From Mycobacterium sp. MFM001 (GTDB lineage: Bacteria; Actinomycetota; Actinomycetes; Mycobacteriales; Mycobacteriaceae): a stretch of DNA of 64,000 bases. This document shows positions 48,019-57,246 of the stretch, piece after piece. Position numbers and translations under genes: made by a program. The stretch is taken from positions 248,001 to 312,000 of the forward strand of contig NZ_BFAB01000003.1 of NCBI RefSeq assembly GCF_003402475.1, written 5' to 3'. Numbering within the stretch: the stretch's first letter is position 1; the number at the start of each line of letters is the position of its first letter. The notes under the pieces were generated by a model. It saw nothing but the letters and a program-made list of their open reading frames with translations. It was not told the origin of the DNA and made no database searches.

Positions 48019-49263
48019 CTAGAACGTGCATGGCATCGTGCGGATGCCGTGAATGAAGCTGCCCGCCAGGTATTCCGGATCACCGGCCTCGATATCGGGC
48101 AGCGCTCGAAGCAACTCGCCGAAGATGGCACGGAGCTGCGCCCGGGCCACATGTGTCCCCAGACAGTAATGCTGTCCACCGCCGCCGAAACCCACGTGCG
48201 GGTTGGGGTCTCGACTCAGATCGAACCGGTCCGGTTGGTCGAATACCGCCTCGTCCCAGTTGCCGGACGCATAGAACATCGCGACTTTCTCGCCGGCCCG
48301 GATCGTCTGGCCGCCCAGCTCGTAATCGGTTGCGGCCGTGCGCCGGAAGTTCATCACAGGAGTGGCGAAGCGGATGAACTCCTCGACCGCCACGCCGATG
48401 CGGTTGTCGAAATCCTCTAGCAGCCAGGCTCGTTGCTCTGGGAAGTCGGTGAGCGCCTTGAGGGCGTGGCTGGTGGTCTGGCGGGTGGTGTCGTTGCCGG
48501 CCACGGCGAGCAAGACAAAGTACGCGGCCACGTCGGCGTCGGTCAGGCGATCGCCGTCGACCTCGGCGTTGACCAGGCTGCTGAACAGGTCGTCGCCGGG
48601 GTGGTCGCGCCGCTCAGCGGCCAGCCTGCCGGCGACCTGATGCAGATACATCACGTTTTCGAACATGACCTCGAGCGGATTGCGGCCGTCGAGATAGACA
48701 GGGTCGTTGGTCGACACCAGGGCGTCGGCGGCGTGTGCGACCTGCTCCCGCTCGGCGTCCGGAATTCCCACCATGTCCGACAGCGTGCGCAGCGGCAGCT
48801 CTTTAGCACAGTGCTCGACGAAATCGGCACCGCTCCCGGCGGCCCGCAGTTCTTCGACGATGGTCTTGGCGTTCGCTTTGATCGAGTCCTCGATCCGCCG
48901 GACCTGGCGGGGAGTGAACGCGGCCGTGGCCAGCTTGCGCAGCATGGTGTGCCTCGGCGGGTCCATCGCCAGAAAAGACTGGGTCGATTCGAGCAGCTCC
49001 TCGGGATAGTTCTCGAACATCACGCCCTTGCCCGACAGGAACACCTCATTGGTGCGGCTCACCGTGACGATGTCGGCGTGGCGAGTGATCGCCCAAAAAC
49101 CGGGGTCGTCGGGATCGTTCAGCATGGCGTCTTCGACCGGCGGGTGCCAGCTGACGGGTCGCTCGGCTCGCAGCACTGCAAACGAACGTTCCCGCTCCGC
49201 GGCCGTGGTGGACCAGAACGCACGCGAGGACAAGTCGATCGGGTCGTAACCGCGGACAGCCAT
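48019..49263 (-). CDS. Cytochrome P450
   Basis: The 414-residue P450 has the oxygen-activating AGNDTTRQTTSHAL, the ExxR pair region (EEFIRFATP), and the haem loop FGGGGQHYCLGTHVARAQL with the ligand Cys. It most resembles the CYP124/125/142-like mycobacterial group in the haem loop. Substrate cannot be assigned; steroid or branched lipids are usual for that group. The ATG overlaps a palindrome and its promoter contains an operator, pointing to control by the divergent TetR gene. No ferredoxin gene adjoins. Confidence 0.9.
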   Translation of the reverse strand: MAVRGYDPIDLSSRAFWSTTAAERERSFAVLRAERPVSWHPPVEDAMLNDPDDPGFWAITRHADIVTVSRTNEVFLSGKGVMFENYPEELLESTQSFLAMDPPRHTMLRKLATAAFTPRQVRRIEDSIKANAKTIVEELRAAGSGADFVEHCAKELPLRTLSDMVGIPDAEREQVAHAADALVSTNDPVYLDGRNPLEVMFENVMYLHQVAGRLAAERRDHPGDDLFSSLVNAEVDGDRLTDADVAAYFVLLAVAGNDTTRQTTSHALKALTDFPEQRAWLLEDFDNRIGVAVEEFIRFATPVMNFRRTAATDYELGGQTIRAGEKVAMFYASGNWDEAVFDQPDRFDLSRDPNPHVGFGGGGQHYCLGTHVARAQLRAIFGELLRALPDIEAGDPEYLAGSFIHGIRTMPCTF

Positions 49264-49277
49264 AGCGCGACGCTATG
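49261..49277. repeat. Palindrome covering the P450 start codon
   Basis: CATAGCG (49261–49267) and CGCTATG (49271–49277) form a perfect 7-bp inverted repeat around CGA. It includes the P450 ATG and the -10 box CATAGC. It may be a second operator or a stem at the 5' end of a leaderless mRNA. Confidence 0.45.
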
Positions 49278-49299
49278 CCTAGACATAGTGTCTAGTCAA
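49272..49299 (-). promoter_or_regulatory. Candidate promoter of the P450 gene
   Basis: On the minus strand TTGACT (49299–49294) and CATAGC (49277–49272) are spaced 16 bp. The transcript would start about at the ATG at 49263, so it would be leaderless or nearly so. The TetR-type operator lies exactly between the two boxes. Confidence 0.5.
49279..49295. promoter_or_regulatory. TetR-type operator between the P450 and tetR genes
   Basis: CTAGACATAGTGTCTAG is a perfect 7-bp inverted repeat with a 3-bp centre. The length and symmetry suit a TetR dimer. It separates the -35 and -10 of the P450 promoter and lies 27 bp before the tetR ATG, so it may control both genes. Confidence 0.7.
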
Positions 49300-49308
49300 G
49301 ATGTCAGT

Positions 49309-49314
49309 TACTCT
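49309..49314 (+). promoter_or_regulatory. Candidate leaderless -10 box of tetR
   Basis: TACTCT lies 7 nt before the ATG at 49322. The operator at 49279–49295 would fall near the -35 region of this promoter. Confidence 0.4.
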
Positions 49315-49321
49315 TTGATGC

Positions 49322-49954
49322 ATGCCCTCGGTAACCCGCAAGCCGCAGGCCAAGCGGCAAGAGCGGCGCGAGCAGATCGAGCGCCGATTGCTCGACGCCA
49401 CGGAGCGGCTGATGCGCGACGGCGCGAGCTTCACCGAGCTGTCCGTGGACCGGCTGGCCACCGAGGCCGGGATGTCCCGCGCCAGCTTCTACGTCTACTT
49501 CGAGGACAAGGGCGATCTGCTGCGCCGGCTCGCCGGCCAGGTCTTCGGTGACCTCGCCGACGCGGCCGAACGCTGGTGGAGCGTGGCGTCGCGGCGCGAT
49601 CCCGACGATGTCCGTGCCGCGATCAGCGGCATCATCGCCAACTATCGGCGTCACCAACCGCTACTGGTCGCGTTGAACGAAATGGCCGGCTACGACGCCT
49701 TGGTCGGCGCTGCTTACCGCGATCAACTGGACCGGATCTCGGGACGGGTGACCCGGGTCATCGAGGACGGCCAAGCCGACGGCTCCATCCGGCACACGCT
49801 GCCGGCGACCACTACTGCCAAAACGCTGACGTGGATGGTCGAGCGGACCTGCCAGCAGAACCTTCCGGGCGCGCCGCACGAATACGACGCCGAGTTGGCG
49901 GGAGCGCTCACCGAAATCATCTGGGGCGCCCTGTATCTGGAGCCCGTCAGGTAG
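49322..49954 (+). CDS. TetR-family transcriptional regulator
   Basis: The 210-residue regulator has a basic start and an N-terminal HTH (FTELSVDRLATEAGMSRASFYVYFEDKGDLL), the classic TetR domain, followed by an all-helical ligand-binding domain. It is divergent from a P450 gene with a 58-bp gap that holds a perfect palindromic operator. It probably represses the P450 and itself until a lipid or steroid ligand binds. The ligand is unknown. Confidence 0.92.
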   Translation: MPSVTRKPQAKRQERREQIERRLLDATERLMRDGASFTELSVDRLATEAGMSRASFYVYFEDKGDLLRRLAGQVFGDLADAAERWWSVASRRDPDDVRAAISGIIANYRRHQPLLVALNEMAGYDALVGAAYRDQLDRISGRVTRVIEDGQADGSIRHTLPATTTAKTLTWMVERTCQQNLPGAPHEYDAELAGALTEIIWGALYLEPVR

Positions 49955-49961
49955 CGCGAAG

Positions 49962-50009
49962 AGACGCAGAATCGCACATTCGGGCGCCGGATCGTGCGAT
50001 TCTGCGTCT
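49962..50009. repeat. Perfect 16-bp inverted repeat at the tetR/proB junction
   Basis: AGACGCAGAATCGCAC (49962–49977) and its exact complement (49994–50009) surround a 16-nt loop, between two convergent stops. It is the strongest of three such end-of-gene repeats in the window. There is no U-run, so termination would be of the non-canonical mycobacterial kind. Confidence 0.75.
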
Positions 50010-50018
50010 GCTCGGCCT

Positions 50019-51119
50019 CTAGAAGGCGACCAGATCGTCGGCGTGCACGGCGGGCCGGCGCAGTTCGGCGGGCAGCTCGGACGTCGAGCGTCCCATCATC
50101 GTGGCCAGCTCGGCGGCGTCGTACGCGACGACGCCGCGGGCCACCGCCGTCGCGTCCGGGCCGCGCAGCTCCACGACGTCGCCGCCATGAAAGCGACCCG
50201 ACACTGCGGTGATCCCCGCGGGCAGCAGCGAGCGACGCTGTCGCAGCACCGCGCGCACCGCCCCCTCGTCCAGCGTCAGCGAACCCGCCGATTCCGCGGC
50301 GTAGCGCACCCAGAACCTTCGCGCCGACATCCGGGCGGGCCGGGCGGCGAACACCGTGCCCACCGAGGCGTCGGCCAGCGCAGTGGCGGCGTCGGTGGCG
50401 GCGGCCAGGAGCACCGGCACGCCCGCGTCGGCGGCCAGCATCGCCGAGGACACCTTCGACGCCATCCCGCCGGTGCCCAGGCGGCTGCCCTGCCCGGCGA
50501 CCACACCGTCGAGATCCGGCGGGCCGGACACCTCCGGGATGAACGTCGCGGATCCTTTGCGCGGGTCGGAGTCGTAAAGCCCATCGATGTCGGAGAGCAG
50601 CACCAGCGCGTCGGCGCCGACCAGATGCGCGACCAGCGCCGAGAGCCGGTCGTTGTCGCCGAACCGGATCTCGTTGGTGGCCACCGTGTCGTTCTCGTTG
50701 ACGATCGCCACCGCGTGCAGGGCCCGCAACCGGTCCAGGGTGCGCTGGGCGTTGTTGTGCTGCACTCGCATCGAAATGTCGTGCGCGGTGAGCAGCACCT
50801 GCCCGACCGTGCGCTGATAGCGTGCGAACGCCGCGCTCCACGAATTCACCAGCGCGACCTGCCCGACGCTGGCCGCCGCCTGCTTGGTCGCCAAATCGGT
50901 TGGGCGCCGCGACAATCCGAGCGGCTCGATTCCCGCGGCGATCGCACCGGAGGAGACGATGACGACGTCGGAGCCGGCCTTCATCCGTGCCTCGATGGCC
51001 TCGGCCAGCCCAGCGAGCCGGCCGGCGTCGAACATCCCGGTCGGCGTGGTCAGTGCAGTGGTGCCGACCTTGACGACGACGCGGCGCGCCGTACGGATGG
51101 CGTCGCGCGCGCTACTCAT
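50019..51119 (-). CDS. proB: Glutamate 5-kinase
   Basis: The 366-residue enzyme has an amino-acid-kinase domain ([66 protein letters not shown]) and a C-terminal PUA domain (about residues 275–360). It makes gamma-glutamyl phosphate, the first step of proline synthesis, and feeds ProA. The ATG at 51119 lies 8 bp inside obg; the frame open further upstream is within obg and is rejected. The rplU–rpmA–obg–proB order matches M. tuberculosis. Confidence 0.96.
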   Translation of the reverse strand: MSSARDAIRTARRVVVKVGTTALTTPTGMFDAGRLAGLAEAIEARMKAGSDVVIVSSGAIAAGIEPLGLSRRPTDLATKQAAASVGQVALVNSWSAAFARYQRTVGQVLLTAHDISMRVQHNNAQRTLDRLRALHAVAIVNENDTVATNEIRFGDNDRLSALVAHLVGADALVLLSDIDGLYDSDPRKGSATFIPEVSGPPDLDGVVAGQGSRLGTGGMASKVSSAMLAADAGVPVLLAAATDAATALADASVGTVFAARPARMSARRFWVRYAAESAGSLTLDEGAVRAVLRQRRSLLPAGITAVSGRFHGGDVVELRGPDATAVARGVVAYDAAELATMMGRSTSELPAELRRPAVHADDLVAF

Positions 51120-52554
51120 CGACGCCATGCTCGCGACGTTGGCGGCGGGCGGCCTTGCGTTCGGCGGCGCCGACACGCTCGTTGCGTTCCAGCCGTGTGT
51201 CCGTGCCGCGGCCCGACAACGGCACATCCACGCCCGCGGCGGTCTGCGGCTCCCAGTCAAATGTCATGTCGCCGATGGTGACTGCGCATCCCGGTTGCGC
51301 GCCGAGTCGCAGCAGCTCGTCCTCGACGCCGAGCCGAGCCAGCCGGTCGCCGAGATAGCCGACCGCCTCGTCGTTGTCGAAGTTGGTCTGTGCGATCCAG
51401 CGTTCGGGCCGCTCGCCGCGCACCACGAACCCGCCGTGCCCGTCGGCCTGGACGGTGAAACCGGTCTCGTCGACGGGGATCGGGCGGATCACCGGCCGTC
51501 GCGGCACCACCACCGGCTGCGCGGCGTGGTATTCGTCGACCATGTCGGCCAACGCAAATATCAACGGCTGCAAGCCTTCTCGTGCAGCCGTCGATACCGA
51601 GAACACCGGCCAGCCGCGCTCGGCGACGTCGTCGCGGACGAAGTCGGCCAACTCGCGGGCCTCCGGCACGTCGATCTTGTTGAGCACCACCGCCCGTGGC
51701 CGCTCGGCGAGGTTGCCCAGCGTCGAATCCCCTTGCAGGGTGGGCTGATACGCGGCCAACTCGGCTTCAAGCGCGTCGATGTCGGACACCGGGTCGCGGC
51801 CCGGCTCCGCGGTGGCGCAGTCCACGACATGCACCAGTACCGCGCATCGCTCGATGTGCCGCAGGAAGTCCAGCCCAAGGCCGCGGCCCTGCGACGCACC
51901 GGGAATCAGGCCCGGCACGTCGGCGACGGTGAACGTGCGCTCCCCCGCCGAGACCACCCCGAGGTTGGGCACCAGCGTCGTGAATGGGTAATCGGCGATC
52001 TTGGGCTTGGCCGCCGAAATGGCCGACACCAGAGACGATTTCCCGGCCGACGGAAACCCGATCAGCCCGACGTCGGCGACGGTCTTGAGCTCGAGGGTCA
52101 GATCGCGGGCTTGCCCTTTTTCGCCGAGCAGCGCGAAACCCGGCGCCTTGCGGGCCCGTGATGCCAGCGCGGCATTGCCCAGACCGCCGCGGCCGCCGGC
52201 GGCGGCCTGGAAGCGGGTGCCGGCGCCGACCAGGTCGGCGAGCAACCGCCCGTGTTCGTCGAGAACGACGGTGCCGTCGGGAACCTTGACTTCCAGATCT
52301 GCACCGGCGGCGCCGTCGCGGTTGCCGCCCATGCCCTGCTTGCCGGATGGCGCGACGACATGCGGGTGGAAGTGAAAGTCGAGCAGGGTGTGCACCTGCG
52401 GGTCGACGACCAGGATGACGCTGCCGCCGCGACCGCCGTTGCCGCCGTCCGGGCCGCCGAGCGGCTTGAACTTCTCGCGATGGACCGAGGCGCAGCCGTT
52501 ACCGCCGGAGCCTGCCCGCGCGTGGATGACGACGCGGTCGACAAACCGAGCCAT
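51112..52554 (-). CDS. obg: Obg/CgtA GTPase
   Basis: The 480-residue GTPase has the glycine-rich Obg fold ([30 protein letters not shown]), then G1 [11 protein letters not shown] and switch [12 protein letters not shown], then G3 [10 protein letters not shown]4 NKIDV. A C-terminal OCT domain (about 350–425) and a basic tail follow. It acts in 50S assembly and stress responses. It follows rpmA by 44 bp. The Lys/Arg-rich C-terminus is typical of actinobacterial CgtA. Confidence 0.97.
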   Translation of the reverse strand: MARFVDRVVIHARAGSGGNGCASVHREKFKPLGGPDGGNGGRGGSVILVVDPQVHTLLDFHFHPHVVAPSGKQGMGGNRDGAAGADLEVKVPDGTVVLDEHGRLLADLVGAGTRFQAAAGGRGGLGNAALASRARKAPGFALLGEKGQARDLTLELKTVADVGLIGFPSAGKSSLVSAISAAKPKIADYPFTTLVPNLGVVSAGERTFTVADVPGLIPGASQGRGLGLDFLRHIERCAVLVHVVDCATAEPGRDPVSDIDALEAELAAYQPTLQGDSTLGNLAERPRAVVLNKIDVPEARELADFVRDDVAERGWPVFSVSTAAREGLQPLIFALADMVDEYHAAQPVVVPRRPVIRPIPVDETGFTVQADGHGGFVVRGERPERWIAQTNFDNDEAVGYLGDRLARLGVEDELLRLGAQPGCAVTIGDMTFDWEPQTAAGVDVPLSGRGTDTRLERNERVGAAERKAARRQRREHGVDE

Positions 52555-52598
52555 CAGGCTTCCTCTTACTCATCGAGTGGGCTGCCTACTCGCGGCGT

Positions 52599-52859
52599 TC
52601 AGCCCTGCCCGGCCGGGACGATGCTGACGGTCTTGCGTCCCCGCTTGACACCGAACTGCACGGAGCCGGCCGCCTTGGCGAACAGCGTGTCGTCGCCGCC
52701 GCGGCCCACGTTGACGCCCGGGTGGAAGTGGGTGCCGCGCTGGCGGACCAGGATCTCGCCGGCCTTGACGAGCTGGCCGCCGAACCGCTTCACGCCGAGC
52801 CGCTGGGCGGCCGAGTCGCGGCCGTTGCGTGAGCTGGAAGCGCCCTTCTTGTGTGCCAT
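52599..52859 (-). CDS. rpmA: 50S ribosomal protein L27
   Basis: The 86-residue protein begins [16 protein letters not shown], and has [24 protein letters not shown], the L27 signature. Its N-terminus reaches toward the peptidyl-transferase centre. It needs no N-terminal processing of the Firmicutes kind, as its Met is directly followed by AHKKG. It lies 18 bp after rplU and 44 bp before obg, in one operon. Confidence 0.98.
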   Translation of the reverse strand: MAHKKGASSSRNGRDSAAQRLGVKRFGGQLVKAGEILVRQRGTHFHPGVNVGRGGDDTLFAKAAGSVQFGVKRGRKTVSIVPAGQG

Positions 52860-52877
52860 GTCGTGTCGCCTCCGCTG

Positions 52878-53189
52878 CTACTTGATGCCGGTGACCTTCA
52901 GGACCGTCAGCTGCTGACGGTGACCCTGACGCTTGTGGTAGCCGGTCTTGTTCTTGAACTTGTGGATACGGATCTTGGGGCCTTTGGTGTGCTCGAGCAC
53001 CTCACCGGTCACGTTCACCTTGGCCAGCGCTGCGGCGTCGGTGGTGACCTTGGCGCCGTCGACCACCAGCGCGACCGGCAGCGACACCTTGGCGCCGGGC
53101 TCGGAGTCGAGCTTTTCGACCTTGACGACGTCTCCGACCGCGACCTTGTACTGCTTGCCGCCGGTCTTGACGATTGCGTAGGACGCCAT
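52878..53189 (-). CDS. rplU: 50S ribosomal protein L21
   Basis: The 103-residue protein begins [20 protein letters not shown] and ends with the RNA-binding [21 protein letters not shown]. Both are L21 hallmarks. L21 is bound to 23S rRNA domain I. It heads the rplU–rpmA–obg–proB run. TTGACC (53285–53280 on the minus strand), about 90 bp upstream, could be a -35 box, but a good -10 was not found. Confidence 0.98.
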   Translation of the reverse strand: MASYAIVKTGGKQYKVAVGDVVKVEKLDSEPGAKVSLPVALVVDGAKVTTDAAALAKVNVTGEVLEHTKGPKIRIHKFKNKTGYHKRQGHRQQLTVLKVTGIK

Positions 53190-53330
53190 CGGTACGTCTA
53201 CCTCTTCTTCGGGCGCGCGCTACCCGGGGGCTGCGCGCGGTGGGTCTGGGGGATCGCCTAGCAGAGCCTGGCGACAACTGGTCAAGGATACGTGACCAGC
53301 GGCTACAGGATCAAACCGGCTCCGCCCCGG

Positions 53331-56030
53331 CTAGTCCTCGTGGATCGGGGGGCCCGCCGGCCGGGCCGCGGCGCGACGCCGCCGCGGTCGCTCAGCGGAT
53401 GCGGCGACGGCGGGTTGGTCGGCCGCGTCCTCATCGTCGGAATCAGAGTCCTCGTCGAGGTCGTCGATGTCGAGGTCGTCCTCGTCGTCTTCGTCCTCGT
53501 CGTCGAGATCCTCGTCGATGTCCTCGTCGTCGTCGAGTTCGACCTCATCCTCGTCGTCTTCGGTTTCGTCGAAGTCGGTGTCGTCCAGATCCTCTTCGGC
53601 GACCTCGCGGGCAACTTCCTCTTCGACCTGCGTGTCGGGTTCGTCGGCAGCCGTCGGCGCCTCGGTGTCTTCGGTGTCCTCGTCCTGGCGGCCGCCGTTG
53701 GCCGCAGCCATCGCCTTGAACATCGGGTGCTCGCCGGGAGCGTGCGCAGGCACTTTGGCCACGGGCACCTCGTCGGCCTTGCCCTTCTTGGAGCGCCGGC
53801 CGCGCCGGCCGCCCTCCGACTTGCGACCCGTCGCCGAGGTGGAGTCGACAGGGTCGGCATGCAGCGTGATGCCGCGGCCGCTGCAGTGCGGGCAGGTGGT
53901 GGAGAACGCTTCGATCAGCCCGGTGCCCAGCCGCTTGCGGGTCAGCTGCACCAAGCCCAGCGACGTCACCTCGGACACCTGGTGACGAGTGCGGTCGCGG
54001 GCCAGCGCCTCCGTCAACCGGCGTAGCACCAGATCCCGGTTGGACTCGAGCACCATGTCGATGAAGTCGATGACGACGATGCCGCCGATGTCGCGCAGCC
54101 GCAGCTGACGCACGATCTCCTCGGCCGCTTCCAGGTTGTTCTTGGTGACCGTCTGCTCCAGGTTGCCGCCGGACCCGGTGAACTTGCCGGTGTTGACGTC
54201 GACGACGGTCATCGCCTCGGTCCGGTCGATCACCAGCGTCCCGCCCGAGGGCAGCCAGACCTTGCGGTCCATGGCCTTGGCCAGCTGCTCGTCGATGCGG
54301 TGCACCGCGAAGACGTCGGGCCCCTCCTGGCCGTCCGAACCGGGGGCCTCGTATTTGGTGAGCTTCGAAACCAGCTCCGGCGCAACCGAATTCACGTATT
54401 CGGTGATGGTGTTCCAGGCTTCGTCGCCGGAGACGATCAGCTCGGCGAAGTCTTCGTTGAACAGATCGCGGATGACCTTGACCAGCACGTCGGGCTCTTC
54501 GTAGAGCGCCACCGCGGCGCCGGCCGCCTTCTCCTTGGTTTCGGCGGCCTTGGCTTCGATCTGGCCCCACCGCTCCTGCAGCCGGTTGACGTCGGCGCGG
54601 ATGTCTTCTTCTTTGACGCCCTCGGACGCGGTGCGGATGATCACCCCGGCGTCGGACGGCACCACCTCACGCAGAATTTCCTTGAGCCGCTGGCGTTCGG
54701 TGTCGGGCAGCTTGCGGCTGATGCCGGTCGACGACGCGCCCGGCACATACACCAGGTAGCGGCCGGCCAGCGACACCTGGGTGGTCAGCCGGGCGCCCTT
54801 GTGACCGACCGGGTCCTTGCTGACCTGCACGACGACGTAGTCGCCCGGCTTGAGGGCCTGCTCGATCTTGCGGTTGGCGCCGCCGAGGCCGGCGGCCTCC
54901 CAGTTGACCTCGCCGGCGTAGAGCACGCCGTTGCGCCCGCGGCCGATGTCGACGAACGCCGCCTCCATCGACGGCAACACGTTCTGCACGATGCCCAGGT
55001 AGATGTTGCCCACCAGCGACGCAGAAGCAGCAGAGGTCACAAAATGCTCGACGACGATGCCGTCTTCCAGCACCGCGATCTGGGTGTAGCGGGCGCCGGG
55101 GTGCGGGGGCTCGGTGCGGACCTTGTCGCGCACCACCATCACCCGCTCGACCGCCTCGCGGCGGGCCAGGAACTCGGCTTCGCTCAGCACCGGCGGGCGG
55201 CGCCGTCCGGCGTCGCGGCCGTCGCGGCGGCGCTGCCGTTTGGCCTCCAGCCGCGTCGAGCCGTTGATGCCCTGGATCTCGCCGCTGTCGCTTGCGGCGG
55301 TGTCCTTGTCGTTGCGGGGGGTGCGCTCGTGCACCACGGTGTTGGGCGGATCGTCGGGCGATGGACCGTCGTCGCCGTCGTCGCCGGACCCGGACTTGCG
55401 GCGACGACGGCGCCGGCGGCGGCGGGTGGCCGTCTCGGTCGCGTTGTTGTCGTCATCGCTGTCGGTGTCGTCGGCGTCGGTGCCCTCGGCGTCCGCGGAA
55501 TCCTGGTCGTCGTCGCCGTCGTCGCCCTGCCCGCGGCTGTCCCCTGCGCCCTGCTCACCGCGTCCGCGGCCACGGCCGCGACGGCCCCGCCGGCGGCGCC
55601 GGCCGGCCGGGCGCTCGGCCTGTTCCTCGTCGCCTTCGTCGTCGGTCTCGTCGTCGTCCGAGTCCTCGTCGGCGTCGCCGGAGTCGTCGGCTACCTCGAT
55701 CGGTTGCGGCGCGACGAACAGCGGCATGTACTCGGGGCGCTCGGCCGTCGTCTCCAGCATCAGCCGGGACTCGGGTTCGCCCGCCTCATCAGCCGGGGCC
55801 TCGGCCGCCGGCGCGTTAGCCAGCAGATCACGCACCCGGACCGCGTCTTCGCGGTCCACCGTGGAATGCGCGCTGCGGATCCGGCCGTCGAGCTCGGTAA
55901 GCGCGTCGAGCACGCGTCTGCTGGTCGTGCCCAGCGCTCGGGCCAGCGAATGGACCCTTAGCCGATCGGGCAGGTCCTCGTGCTGGGGCGCGTCTTCTGG
56001 AAGGTCTGAGGATGGGGCACCGTCTATCAC
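53331..56030 (-). CDS. rne: Ribonuclease E/G
   Basis: The 899-residue endonuclease has a long disordered N-terminal arm (about 1–290) with acidic blocks and Arg runs. The catalytic core (about 300–740) includes the S1 domain, the DNase I-like VVDVNTGKFTG with catalytic Asp, GGIVVIDFIDM with the second Asp, and the Zn-link CPHCSGRG. A highly acidic C-terminal tail follows. It cleaves single-stranded, 5'-monophosphate RNA and is central to mRNA decay and rRNA maturation. The GTG at 56030 follows AGGAGATTAC. The catalytic core sits between two disordered arms, as in other mycobacterial RNase E proteins. Confidence 0.97.
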   Translation of the reverse strand: MIDGAPSSDLPEDAPQHEDLPDRLRVHSLARALGTTSRRVLDALTELDGRIRSAHSTVDREDAVRVRDLLANAPAAEAPADEAGEPESRLMLETTAERPEYMPLFVAPQPIEVADDSGDADEDSDDDETDDEGDEEQAERPAGRRRRRGRRGRGRGRGEQGAGDSRGQGDDGDDDQDSADAEGTDADDTDSDDDNNATETATRRRRRRRRRKSGSGDDGDDGPSPDDPPNTVVHERTPRNDKDTAASDSGEIQGINGSTRLEAKRQRRRDGRDAGRRRPPVLSEAEFLARREAVERVMVVRDKVRTEPPHPGARYTQIAVLEDGIVVEHFVTSAASASLVGNIYLGIVQNVLPSMEAAFVDIGRGRNGVLYAGEVNWEAAGLGGANRKIEQALKPGDYVVVQVSKDPVGHKGARLTTQVSLAGRYLVYVPGASSTGISRKLPDTERQRLKEILREVVPSDAGVIIRTASEGVKEEDIRADVNRLQERWGQIEAKAAETKEKAAGAAVALYEEPDVLVKVIRDLFNEDFAELIVSGDEAWNTITEYVNSVAPELVSKLTKYEAPGSDGQEGPDVFAVHRIDEQLAKAMDRKVWLPSGGTLVIDRTEAMTVVDVNTGKFTGSGGNLEQTVTKNNLEAAEEIVRQLRLRDIGGIVVIDFIDMVLESNRDLVLRRLTEALARDRTRHQVSEVTSLGLVQLTRKRLGTGLIEAFSTTCPHCSGRGITLHADPVDSTSATGRKSEGGRRGRRSKKGKADEVPVAKVPAHAPGEHPMFKAMAAANGGRQDEDTEDTEAPTAADEPDTQVEEEVAREVAEEDLDDTDFDETEDDEDEVELDDDEDIDEDLDDEDEDDEDDLDIDDLDEDSDSDDEDAADQPAVAASAERPRRRRAAARPAGPPIHED

Positions 56031-56441
56031 GTAATCTCCTCAAGCCCCCGGGCGCGTCCTGCAGACGCGGCCACGCGAGGGCTTCGCTATGTGCCCGGGT
56101 CACTTCTCCCGGGCTTGTATTGGTCTCGCGCCGAGCGGCTCGTGTCGAACTCACTAGGCGCCGGTCTGAATGATGGCTGGACAGTCGGCGCCGCACCGCG
56201 GGTAGCGATGGTCGCGCTTGTCGAAGTCTTCATTCGGGTGTCGGAAGCCGGTCCGGCGACGTTCACCCGCGCTCCAGTATCCCACACGGTGCCGTCGTGT
56301 CGGAAAAAGTGCGCCAAAGCTAGAGCGCCAGACGCCAGCCCCACCGCTGCCGAGTCTGCGCCCAGGGCGTCCAGCCTGCGCTCAGAGTGCAAATCCGCGG
56401 CGAATGACGCTCTCAGCGCAGTCTCGACGCCCGAGCCTCTG
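56031..56441. other. 411-bp rne leader/ndk–rne intergenic region
   Basis: No coding frame here looks real. The region would hold the rne 5' UTR. It shows perfect short hairpins, CGCGTC–GACGCG (56053–56069) and GCCCGGG–CCCGGGC (56093–56114), and a candidate -10 box near 56276. A long structured leader is consistent with self-control of RNase E as in E. coli. No riboswitch class was recognised. Confidence 0.6.
56276..56281 (-). promoter_or_regulatory. Candidate -10 box of rne
   Basis: GATACT on the minus strand, with TTCCGA 18 bp upstream as a weak -35. Transcription near 56269 would give a leader of about 240 nt before the rne GTG. Confidence 0.35.
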
Positions 56442-56846
56442 TCAGCCAGGGAACCAGAGCGCGATTTCGCGCTCGGCCGACTCGGCCGAATCGGAGCCGT
56501 GCACCAGGTTGAACTGTGTCTCCAGCCCGAAGTCGCCGCGGATGGTGCCCGGCGCGGCCTTCTCCACCGGGTCGGTGGCGCCGGCGAGCTGGCGGACCGC
56601 CGCAACCGCTCGCGGGCCCTCCACGATGGCCGCGACCACTGGCCCCGACGTGATGAACTCCAGCAATGACGCGAAAAACGACTTGCCCTCGTGCTCGGCG
56701 TAGTGCTGGTGGGCCAGCTCGTCGGCGACGTTGCGCAATTCCAGCGCGGCGAACGTCAGCCCCTTGCGCTCGATGCGGCCGATGATCTCGCCTACCAAGC
56801 GTCGCTGCACGCCGTCGGGCTTGATCAACAGCAGGGTCCGCTCCAC
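56442..56846 (-). CDS. ndk: Nucleoside diphosphate kinase
   Basis: The 134-residue enzyme begins [18 protein letters not shown] and has the catalytic His in [17 protein letters not shown]. It balances NTP pools by transferring phosphate through that His. It has the short C-terminal end of mycobacterial enzymes, ALWFPG. The GTG start is preceded 7 nt upstream by a leaderless -10 box. It is upstream of rne on the same strand as in M. tuberculosis. Confidence 0.97.
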   Translation of the reverse strand: MERTLLLIKPDGVQRRLVGEIIGRIERKGLTFAALELRNVADELAHQHYAEHEGKSFFASLLEFITSGPVVAAIVEGPRAVAAVRQLAGATDPVEKAAPGTIRGDFGLETQFNLVHGSDSAESAEREIALWFPG

Positions 56847-56853
56847 GGCGGAA

Positions 56854-56859
56854 AGCGTA
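56854..56859 (-). promoter_or_regulatory. Candidate leaderless -10 box of ndk
   Basis: TACGCT on the minus strand is 7 nt before the ndk GTG. It lies in the 22-bp gap after the DUF4233 gene, so ndk could be expressed apart from folC. Confidence 0.4.
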
Positions 56860-56868
56860 CCTGGCCAG

Positions 56869-57246
56869 TCACTCAGGGGGCGGTTGTTGGCCCGGCAACA
56901 GGCCGCGTCGCTGTCGACGCAGCACCTCGGCGCGGAAGTAGGCGATCAGCGCCCACACCCCGGCGAAGAGCAGCCCGATGAACCCGATCCCCGGATACAC
57001 CAGGAAGCCGGCGATCGGCACCGCCTGCACCGCGAGATTCGCCCAGATGGCCCAGGACCGGCCCTGCACCCCGGCCAGCAGAACCAGGACCACGGCCAAG
57101 CCGATCAGATAGCCCAGTGCGACGGGCGTCAGCCCGCCGCCGACCGCGCCAACCACCGGCAGCGCCAGCAGCACCACGATCGCCTCGAGGATCAGCGTGC
57201 CAGCCATCACGCCGCGGAAGCTCTTCCACGGGTCCGGCGCGGTCAT
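56869..57246 (-). CDS. DUF4233 membrane protein
   Basis: The 125-residue protein has about four hydrophobic segments (10–32, 40–60, 65–85, 90–110) and ends in a basic, Pro/Gln-rich tail. In M. tuberculosis the same small membrane protein (Rv2446c) lies between folC and ndk. No function is known. The ATG overlaps the folC stop (ATGA), so it is made from the folC transcript. Confidence 0.85.
   Translation of the reverse strand: MTAPDPWKSFRGVMAGTLILEAIVVLLALPVVGAVGGGLTPVALGYLIGLAVVLVLLAGVQGRSWAIWANLAVQAVPIAGFLVYPGIGFIGLLFAGVWALIAYFRAEVLRRQRRGLLPGQQPPPE

Noticed and set aside
48019..49263. The P450 remnant at 34918 as a copy of this P450
   Set aside because: The C-terminal sequences differ (AHLPITVEI against FIHGIRTMPCTF), so the fossil came from another P450.
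54300..55961. A 553-residue plus-strand frame opposite rne
   Set aside because: Its composition mirrors the rne codons and no domain is recognisable.
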